DNA of 12,963 nucleotides from Methylophaga sp. (lineage in GTDB: Bacteria > Pseudomonadota > Gammaproteobacteria > Nitrosococcales > Methylophagaceae): positions 1 to 12,963 of the forward strand of contig NZ_JAUSCC010000109.1 in the NCBI RefSeq assembly GCF_030651745.1. Direction: 5' to 3'. Shown piece after piece: positions 8,190 through 12,963 of the stretch (its first letter is position 1; each line of letters opens with the position of its first letter). The notes below the pieces were generated by a model that saw nothing but the letters and a program-made list of their open reading frames with translations, was not told the origin of the DNA and did no database searches. Position numbers and translations under genes: made by a program.

Positions 8190-8477
8190 TCAACCTACGG
8201 ACCGTTGTGAGGTGTTGATTTCATTCACTTCTTGCATATCAATAACAAATCGATATTGCTTACCGCAGTGCAAAATCACTTCTTTCTGGCCTCGTTTAAG
8301 AATCTTAACCTCTATCCGGATATCACTGAAACCGTCGTGTAATAATACATCGTCAATCAGCTCCATCAATTTGAATTTCATAAGTTTGGCAGAAGTTAAT
8401 GGTAAATTGTTTGTCATCTCATCCAGTTCAGTTTGACTGTGGTTCATGGATAGTAGGCAAAGAGGAAAATATCCCAT
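8190..8477 (-). CDS. Small protein of unknown function
   Basis: Up to 95 residues, not assignable to a named family by me. The middle (about residues 27-82) looks like a compact alpha-beta domain: a helix with KLMKFKLMELIDDVLLHDGF, then two strands around IRIEVKILKRGQKEVILHCG and KQYRFVIDMQEV. It has no membrane segment or signal peptide and only two cysteines. Three starts are possible: ATG at 8477 (AAGGA 13 nt upstream), 8447 (no ribosome site) and 8417 (GGATGAG just ahead); the N-terminal ~20 residues look unlike a folded domain, so the shorter forms deserve attention. A TACAAT -10-like box lies at 8513-8508. The opposite strand is also open here, but its product looks non-protein-like. 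The first codon lies inside an inverted repeat. Confidence 0.65.
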   Translation of the reverse strand: MGYFPLCLLSMNHSQTELDEMTNNLPLTSAKLMKFKLMELIDDVLLHDGFSDIRIEVKILKRGQKEVILHCGKQYRFVIDMQEVNEINTSQRSVG

Positions 8478-8500
8478 ATAGGAGAAATTCCTTATTTTTT
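8475..8500. repeat. Left arm of a 26-bp imperfect inverted repeat
   Basis: CATATAGGAGAAATTCCTT at its core matches the reverse complement of 8647-8672 at 23 of 26 positions, with a 146-bp spacer. On the minus strand this arm forms the leader, the AAGGA ribosome site and the first ATG (8477) of the 95-codon gene. There is no obvious target-site duplication outside the arms, so a mobile-element origin is unproved. Confidence 0.7.
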
Positions 8501-8646
8501 AAAAGCCATTGTAAGCTTGCAGAAAAACCAACTTAACCAATTGTTTTTAAATTAATTTAACGATTAAAGCTTAATTGTTTTTATTGTAGATAAATATAAC
8601 TTGATAGGCTCATCCATTAAGCACAGTAGTAGATATCACGCAAGGG

Positions 8647-8672
8647 AAATAAAAAGGAATTCCTCCTATATG
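8647..8672. repeat. Right arm of the 26-bp inverted repeat
   Basis: The plus strand reads AAGGAATTCCTCCTATATG at its core, the mirror of the left arm with three mismatches. It contains the perfect palindrome GGAATTCC and ends in an ATG (8670-8672) that opens only an 8-codon frame. It looks like a second copy, facing the other way, of the translation-start region of the 95-codon gene. Confidence 0.7.
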
Positions 8673-8806
8673 CGGCATAGCAACAGATGTCTATGATTGG
8701 CTTCAACAGCTTGCTAATGAAATTTTCTCGGGGCTCAACCCTGAACTAGTTGCTTACTGTAGCCTTAAAGTTTGTTACCTCTTCAGATTGGTCATGCGAT
8801 CTGATT

Positions 8807-8839
8807 AACCGTGGATAGACCTATCCACGGTTTTTTTTT
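8807..8839 (+). terminator. Strong intrinsic terminator, plus strand
   Basis: AACCGTGGATAG (8807-8818) pairs with CTATCCACGGTT (8821-8832) and is followed by an unbroken run of nine T (8831-8839). With at least 10 GC-rich pairs after opening a realistic loop, it is a textbook rho-independent terminator for rightward transcription. In the other direction the hairpin is followed by TTAATC, so it would work poorly for the SUF operon. Confidence 0.88.
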
Positions 8840-8876
8840 GCTTTGATTTGGTGTTATCCAGCAGTTTGAAATGAGG

Positions 8877-9212
8877 CTAGAACATGCCTAGTTGCAGTTG
8901 GGCTGCTTCGCTCATTTGATCGCGGGTCCAAGGTGGATCCCAGACCAATTCAACATGCACTTTATTAACCCCATCAATGCTACTGATTTTGTTTTCCACA
9001 TCACCGGGGAATGTTTGTGCCACAGGGCATCCCGGTGCAGTTAAGGTCATTTTGATAACCACATTTCCGGAAGCACTGATATCGATGTCATAAATCAATC
9101 CCAGTTCATAGATATTGACTGGGATTTCCGGATCGAAGATGGTTTTAAGCATCTCAATTACATCTTCTTTCAAATCTGCTTCGGTAAAAGGTTGTACCTG
9201 ATTATCATTCAT
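8877..9212 (-). CDS. sufT: SufT-like Fe-S maturation factor, MIP18/DUF59 family
   Basis: A 111-residue single-domain protein of the MIP18/DUF59 family. Hallmarks are IFDPEIPVNIYELGLIYDI (about 25-43) and LTAPGCPVA with the conserved Cys62 (57-65), then VHVELVWDPPW toward the C-terminus. Proteins of this kind at the end of SUF operons help in maturation of Fe-S proteins. It is the last gene of the operon, 4 bp after sufU, with a weak ribosome site (GAG about 11 nt upstream). PaaD is a relative with the same fold, but no paa genes are near and the SUF context decides the call. Confidence 0.9.
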   Translation of the reverse strand: MNDNQVQPFTEADLKEDVIEMLKTIFDPEIPVNIYELGLIYDIDISASGNVVIKMTLTAPGCPVAQTFPGDVENKISSIDGVNKVHVELVWDPPWTRDQMSEAAQLQLGMF

Positions 9213-9216
9213 AAAA

Positions 9217-9663
9217 TTACTCAGTGCTAATCGAAATATCGTGATCGCTGTCTATCGCTGCATGCACGGTATGCCAAGATAAAGTCGCGCATTTTACCCG
9301 TGCCGGAAACTCTTTGACACCACTTAAAACTTCCAGTTTGCCTAACAAGTTACGGTCAGTCTCCTCACCGGTCATCGATTTATGAACTTGTTCATAAATC
9401 GCCTGAGCTTCATCGATCGTTTTGCCTTTTAATGCTTCGGTCATCAGTGATGCAGAAGCCATTGATATCGCACAGCCACTGCCTTTGAAACTGACATCTT
9501 CGATTACATCGCCTTCGAGCTTGACGTAAACCACCAGCTTGTCGCCACATAACGGATTATTGCCATGCGCCAGATGATTGGCATGATCAATCTCGCGAAA
9601 GTTTCTGGGGCGTTTGTTGTGATCCATGATCACTTGCTGGTATAGCTCTCTTAAATCACTCAT
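9217..9663 (-). CDS. sufU: SufU-type zinc-dependent sulfur-transfer protein
   Basis: A 148-residue protein of the IscU/SufU fold, about the length of B. subtilis SufU. Cys39 with Asp41 (NPLCGDK), Cys64 (GSGCAIS) and Cys125 (RVKCATL) are the expected zinc and sulfur-acceptor residues. An insertion around 81-102 fits SufU rather than IscU. In its family SufU takes persulfide sulfur from SufS, the job done by SufE in E. coli. It shares one base with the sufS stop (TGATG), and an AGGAG lies about 11 nt upstream. A scaffold role like that of IscU is the alternative, but the neighbours favour SufU. Confidence 0.95.
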   Translation of the reverse strand: MSDLRELYQQVIMDHNKRPRNFREIDHANHLAHGNNPLCGDKLVVYVKLEGDVIEDVSFKGSGCAISMASASLMTEALKGKTIDEAQAIYEQVHKSMTGEETDRNLLGKLEVLSGVKEFPARVKCATLSWHTVHAAIDSDHDISISTE

Positions 9664-10886
9664 CAGGCAAAAAGCTCCTGTGTTTTTTGTATCGCGTTAA
9701 TCAATGCGTCAATCTCTTCTTCCGAGTTATAAAACGCAAATGATGCACGAGCAGTTGCCGGAATATCGTAAAACTCCATTACCGGTTGGGCACAGTGATG
9801 TCCAGTACGGATAGCCACGCCTTGTTGATCAAAAATGGTGCCGACATCATGCGGGTGCACGCCTTCAATCATAAAGGAGATGACTGCAGCTTTTTCAGGG
9901 GCAGTACCAATGATGTTAACACCGGACAGCGCTTCAATTTTGCGTGTGGCGATCTCAAGTAAATGATGTTCCTGAGTCGCAATATTATCGATGCCGACCT
10001 GCCACATATAATCTATGGCTGCACCGAGGCCGATAACACCTGCAATATGCGGTGTACCCGCTTCAAACTTGGCCGGCAGTTCGTTGTAGATGGTTTTTTC
10101 AAAACTTACCGATAGTATCATATCCCCCCCCCCCTGGTAGGGTGGCATGGCATTCAATAGCTCTTCACGTCCATAAAGTGCACCAATGCCGGTAGGAGCA
10201 AACATCTTGTGACCGGAAAATACATAAAAATCGCAATCCAGATCTTTAACATCAACAACCATATGCGGTACGGCCTGCGCCCCATCAATTAATACCGGGA
10301 TATTTTTCGCATGGGCTTTTGCTGTCATGGCTTTGACTGGATTGATGGTACCCAGAGCATTGGAAACCTGACCGATTGCGAGAATCCTGGTGCGTGGTGT
10401 GAGCATCGCATCAAAGTCTGTTAAATCCAGCTCCCCACTTTGGGTCATCGGGATCACTTTCAGCTTGGCACCAGTCTGTTCACATAATATTTGCCACGGC
10501 ACGATATTGGCGTGATGTTCCAGATGGCTGATCAATATTTCATCGCCAGCTTGCAACTTTGGTCTAACAAAACTTTGCGCTACCAGGTTAATCGCTTCAG
10601 TAGCACCACGGGTAAAGATGATTTCTTTATCCGAATTGGCATTCAGAAATTGACGGACTTTACCTCTGGCCGCTTCATACATATCCGTAGAACGCTGGCT
10701 CAGCTTGTGCACACCGCGGTGAATATTGGCATTGTCGTGCAGATAATAATGACTGACCGCATCAATCACCTGACGCGGCTTCTGGCTGGTCGCTGCATTA
10801 TCCAGATACACCAATGGATAACCATTAATCTCTTGATGCAAGATTGGAAAATCCGCACGAATAGCATTAATGTTCAAATTACTCAT
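9663..10886 (-). CDS. sufS: Cysteine desulfurase SufS
   Basis: A 407-residue PLP enzyme that takes sulfur from cysteine for Fe-S cluster assembly, giving alanine and an enzyme persulfide (E. coli SufS: 406 residues). Lys227 in FSGHKMFAPTG binds PLP; His124, Asp201 and Gln204 surround the cofactor; Cys365 in RTGHHCAQP is the persulfide cysteine and Arg380 binds substrate. The start at 10886 is supported by AAGGTGG five bases upstream and by agreement with the family; the frame is open ten codons further but that part lies within sufD. The start overlaps the sufD end by 8 bp. The codons for QGGGD around residues 251-255 are written as an uninterrupted run of 11 G, a likely slippage site. Confidence 0.97.
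   Translation of the reverse strand: MSNLNINAIRADFPILHQEINGYPLVYLDNAATSQKPRQVIDAVSHYYLHDNANIHRGVHKLSQRSTDMYEAARGKVRQFLNANSDKEIIFTRGATEAINLVAQSFVRPKLQAGDEILISHLEHHANIVPWQILCEQTGAKLKVIPMTQSGELDLTDFDAMLTPRTRILAIGQVSNALGTINPVKAMTAKAHAKNIPVLIDGAQAVPHMVVDVKDLDCDFYVFSGHKMFAPTGIGALYGREELLNAMPPYQGGGDMILSVSFEKTIYNELPAKFEAGTPHIAGVIGLGAAIDYMWQVGIDNIATQEHHLLEIATRKIEALSGVNIIGTAPEKAAVISFMIEGVHPHDVGTIFDQQGVAIRTGHHCAQPVMEFYDIPATARASFAFYNSEEEIDALINAIQKTQELFA
10124..10134. repeat. Eleven-base homopolymer (poly-C, poly-G in the sufS coding strand)
   Basis: The run lies inside sufS and encodes the last base of a Gln codon, three GGG glycine codons and the first base of an Asp codon. The three glycines match the GGG of the E. 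coli enzyme (GGGSMI), so the present length keeps the reading frame. A gain or loss of one base would cut off the catalytic Cys365. Confidence 0.9.
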
Positions 10887-12183
10887 GTGTACCACCTTTC
10901 GGTAAGCGTTTTTCAATCACCGCAGTAATTGATTTTTTCAGCTCCTGATTCGATATACGTTCAATCACATCAACTGCAAAAGCAAACGTCAGCAGACTGC
11001 GCGCGCTGATTTCATCCAGGCCACGGGCACGCAGGAAAAATAATTGATCTTCGTTGATTTGACCGACTGCACTGCCATGTCCGCATTTGACATCATCAGC
11101 GTAGATTTCCATCTCCGGTTTGGTGTCAATTTCGCAGCCACGTGATAACAGCAAATTGCGATTGCTTTGGTTGGCATCGGTTTTCTGTGCATCTTTGTGC
11201 ACAATCACTTTACCGTTAAATACTGCATGGCTTTGCTGATCTAGAACGCCTTTATACATTTCGTCACTGGTGGTATTAGGCACGGCATGATCAATCCGCG
11301 TGTGATTATCAACATGTTGCTCACCAGTCACCAGATACAAACCATTCAGCGTCACATGGGATTGCTCTCCCAGCAACTGGCTATGAATATCATTTCTGGC
11401 GAGTTTGCCACCAAGAGAAATATTGTTGTTATGCCATTTGCTGTTGGCAGCCTGTTTAGCGGCAAGCGTTGCAATATGATAATGATTCAGCGCTTCACGC
11501 TGTAATTTGTAGTGAAATAATTCAGCGTTCTCAGCCAGATTTACTTCGGTAACGACTTCGGTTAAACCATTTGCCTTATCGTTACCTGCATAGGTTTCAA
11601 TAAACGTTGCCTGGCTGCTTTCATTAAGCACGATCAAATTACGCAAATGCATTGCGTAGTGCTCAGTACGGCCAGTATTTACCACGATAAGTTCGATAGG
11701 TTTAACTATCTGAGTATTCGCCGCAACTTCAATAAAGATGCCTTCATTCATCAGCATCGTGTTTAAAGCATTAAAACCCGGCTTTTCAATACTGATTTGT
11801 TGATTCAGAAACTCACTGGCCCGCTCAATTGACTGCGATAACGGACTCACGGTTAAACCTTCAGGCAGCTTATCAAGTGATGAGGCAGTCAAATCCACAC
11901 GACCATCGATAATCACCAGGCGATAGGCATCTTCAACCAACTTCAACTCATGAATGTCAGCAATGCCTGGCTGGCTCACCTGATGCTTAAATTGTTCCTG
12001 TCCTAAAGACCAAAGACTGGTGTATTTCCAATCTTCTTCTTTTCTGCCGGGCAAACCATTACGCTCAAACTGAGCTTTGGCTTGCTGACGCAAAGTGTGC
12101 CAGCGACTATTGTCGGCCGCCATGACATCACGGCTAGTTGCTACTGCAGCAAAATCGGTATGGATGTCAGTTAATACTTTCAT
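10879..12183 (-). CDS. sufD: SUF scaffold subunit SufD
   Basis: A 434-residue subunit of the SufBCD complex, on which Fe-S clusters are built; SufD is thought to help iron entry. The N-terminal helical part carries the family motif [12 protein letters not shown] (46-57). The core beta-helix runs from about 150 to 370 with many short strands. Cys367 and His369 (DDVKCGHGS) match the conserved pair near the SufB-SufD interface. The C-terminal helical part includes [17 protein letters not shown]. The start overlaps the sufC stop by 4 bp (ATGA) and has AAGGG upstream. It lacks the longer N-terminal cysteine region of SufB, and its operon place right after sufC supports SufD. Confidence 0.95.
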   Translation of the reverse strand: MKVLTDIHTDFAAVATSRDVMAADNSRWHTLRQQAKAQFERNGLPGRKEEDWKYTSLWSLGQEQFKHQVSQPGIADIHELKLVEDAYRLVIIDGRVDLTASSLDKLPEGLTVSPLSQSIERASEFLNQQISIEKPGFNALNTMLMNEGIFIEVAANTQIVKPIELIVVNTGRTEHYAMHLRNLIVLNESSQATFIETYAGNDKANGLTEVVTEVNLAENAELFHYKLQREALNHYHIATLAAKQAANSKWHNNNISLGGKLARNDIHSQLLGEQSHVTLNGLYLVTGEQHVDNHTRIDHAVPNTTSDEMYKGVLDQQSHAVFNGKVIVHKDAQKTDANQSNRNLLLSRGCEIDTKPEMEIYADDVKCGHGSAVGQINEDQLFFLRARGLDEISARSLLTFAFAVDVIERISNQELKKSITAVIEKRLPKGGTHE

Positions 12184-12953
12184 GCAGGCTGCCCTTCTGG
12201 CTCTGGAGCATCATGTACCCAGCTGTAACCGGATTTTTCCAGTTCCTTAGCCAATTCCTTATCACCAGACTTCACTATGCGTCCTTCGGACAACACATGA
12301 ACATAATCCGGCACAATGTAATCCAGTAAGCGTTGGTAATGAGTGATCATAATGATAGAACGATCTGAATTACGTAACGCATTCACACCTTCCGAAACTG
12401 TACGCAAGGCATCGATATCCAGGCCTGAATCGGTTTCATCCAGAATCGCCAGCTCAGGTTCCAGCAAAGCCATCTGCAGGATTTCATTACGTTTTTTCTC
12501 ACCGCCAGAGAAACCTTCATTCACACTGCGGTGCAAGAATTGCTCATCCATTTTGACCAGCTGCATTTTGCTACGAACCAAAGTCAGGAAATCAATCGCA
12601 TCCAATTCTTCAAGACCTTGATGCTTACGCACGGCATTTAATGCTGCTTTAAGCAGATAGATATTGCTGACACCGGGGATTTCCACCGGGTATTGGAACG
12701 CCAGAAACACACCGCGTCTGGCCCGTTCTTCAGGTTCCAGCTCAAGCAGGTTTTCACCTTTATAGATGACTTCACCCTTGGTGATTTCGTAGCCTTCACG
12801 GCCGGTTAATACATTAGATAATGTGCTTTTACCGGCACCGTTTGGCCCCATAATGGCATGCACTTCGCCCGCATTGACCGTTAAATTGATACCACGCAAA
12901 ATTTCTTTGCCATCAATTTTTGCGTGTAGATTTTTGATTTCCAACATTTTCAT
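12180..12953 (-). CDS. sufC: SUF complex ATPase SufC
   Basis: A 257-residue ABC-type cytoplasmic ATPase that drives conformational changes of the SufBCD scaffold (E. coli SufC: 248 residues). The Walker A loop is GPNGAGKST (36-44), the Q-loop Gln87 ([12 protein letters not shown]), the signature FSGGEKKR (148-155), Walker [13 protein letters not shown] with Glu173, and the switch His205 (ITHYQR). The first ATG (12953) is chosen because GAGA lies 7-10 nt upstream; a second ATG two codons in (12947) is also possible. It is the rightmost gene seen; sufB should lie just beyond the window edge, and the operon promoter is outside too. Confidence 0.98.
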   Translation of the reverse strand: MKMLEIKNLHAKIDGKEILRGINLTVNAGEVHAIMGPNGAGKSTLSNVLTGREGYEITKGEVIYKGENLLELEPEERARRGVFLAFQYPVEIPGVSNIYLLKAALNAVRKHQGLEELDAIDFLTLVRSKMQLVKMDEQFLHRSVNEGFSGGEKKRNEILQMALLEPELAILDETDSGLDIDALRTVSEGVNALRNSDRSIIMITHYQRLLDYIVPDYVHVLSEGRIVKSGDKELAKELEKSGYSWVHDAPEPEGQPA

Positions 12954-12963
12954 AATTGTTCTC

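Larger units (their letters stand above)
8607..8839 (+). ncRNA. Candidate small RNA ending in a strong terminator
   Basis: No credible protein gene reads rightwards into the strong plus-strand terminator at 8807-8839, so an untranslated RNA is the simplest reason for it. A possible -10 box TATAAC is at 8595-8600, with a poor -35 (TTAATT, 8571-8576, 18 bp spacing) inside an AT-rich tract that could help promoter activity. The start near 8607 is a guess. Near the 3' end two hairpins follow one another: 8783-8790 with 8797-8804, then the terminator stem. The RNA would also contain the palindromic GGAATTCC and a leader-like AAGGAATTCCTCCTATATG with an 8-codon frame at 8670-8696. I recognise no known RNA family (not 6S, tmRNA or RsmY/Z). 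Confidence 0.3.
8478..8876. other. 400-bp region between the unknown gene and the SUF operon
   Basis: Apart from the repeat arms, the candidate RNA and its terminator, this gap holds an AT-rich tract (about 8521-8600) with an 11-bp direct repeat AATTGTTTTTA at 8539-8549 and 8573-8583. A 51-codon open stretch (8653-8805, plus strand) has a protein-like composition but no ATG, GTG or TTG start. I see no good terminator for the leftward SUF operon after its last stop; the hairpin at 8807-8832 has no T run in that direction. Confidence 0.5.

Noticed and set aside
8173..8436. 87-codon open frame on the plus strand opposite the 95-codon gene
   Set aside because: Its product is rich in Ser, Ile and Cys with no domain-like pattern, while the minus strand product shows a helix-strand domain; it looks like a mirror of the real gene.
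8475..8672. Calling the inverted-repeat unit an insertion sequence
   Set aside because: There is no transposase frame, no target-site duplication beside the arms, and only one copy can be seen in this window.
8807..8832. Using the hairpin at 8807-8832 as terminator of the SUF operon
   Set aside because: On the minus strand the stem is followed by TTAATC, not a T run, so only rightward termination is supported.

Overview
The window looks like chromosomal DNA of a gammaproteobacterium with moderate GC content. The MetG, SufC and SufS sequences closely resemble my recollection of their E. coli counterparts, and genes are tightly packed with 1-8 bp overlaps. A LapD/MoxY-type sensor kinase with its partner regulator, plus a SUF operon that uses SufU and SufT, hints at a methylotroph such as Methylophaga. 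That placement is inference; no 16S or other marker is present. I see no tRNA, rRNA, CRISPR array, prophage or transposase gene.

Layout from left to right. (1) Positions 1-3127, minus strand: a four-gene operon read leftwards. It encodes a TPR-like helical protein, a five-helix cytochrome b subunit (sdhC), the flavoprotein (sdhA) and the start of the iron-sulfur subunit (sdhB, cut by the window edge). All junctions overlap by 1-4 bp, and a good sigma-70-type promoter lies at 3175-3203. (2) Positions 3293-5311, plus strand: methionyl-tRNA synthetase (metG), diverging from the sdh operon and converging on hsp20 across a shared bidirectional terminator. (3) Positions 5369-7915, minus strand: a small heat-shock protein with a sigma-32-like promoter and a hairpin in its leader, preceded by a NarL-type response regulator and its HisKA_3 sensor kinase. 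(4) Positions 7916-8876: the least explained part. It holds a 95-codon unknown gene, a 26-bp near-perfect inverted repeat that covers that gene's start, an AT-rich tract, and about 230 bp of apparently noncoding plus-strand sequence ending in a very strong terminator. (5) Positions 8877-12953, minus strand: the SUF iron-sulfur cluster operon read leftwards as sufC-sufD-sufS-sufU-sufT, with sufB presumably just beyond the right edge.

How the genes fit together. The SUF operon makes Fe-S clusters: the SufS desulfurase passes sulfur to SufU, SufC and SufD belong to the SufBCD scaffold, and SufT is a maturation factor. SdhB is one likely client of this pathway. The sensor/regulator pair would respond to an unknown periplasmic or membrane signal.

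The points most worth a second look are an 11-base G tract inside the sufS coding sequence, the inverted-repeat and candidate-RNA region at 8475-8839, the heat-shock promoter plus leader hairpin of hsp20, and the TPR protein translationally coupled to the sdh genes. I did not find a clearly new multi-gene system.
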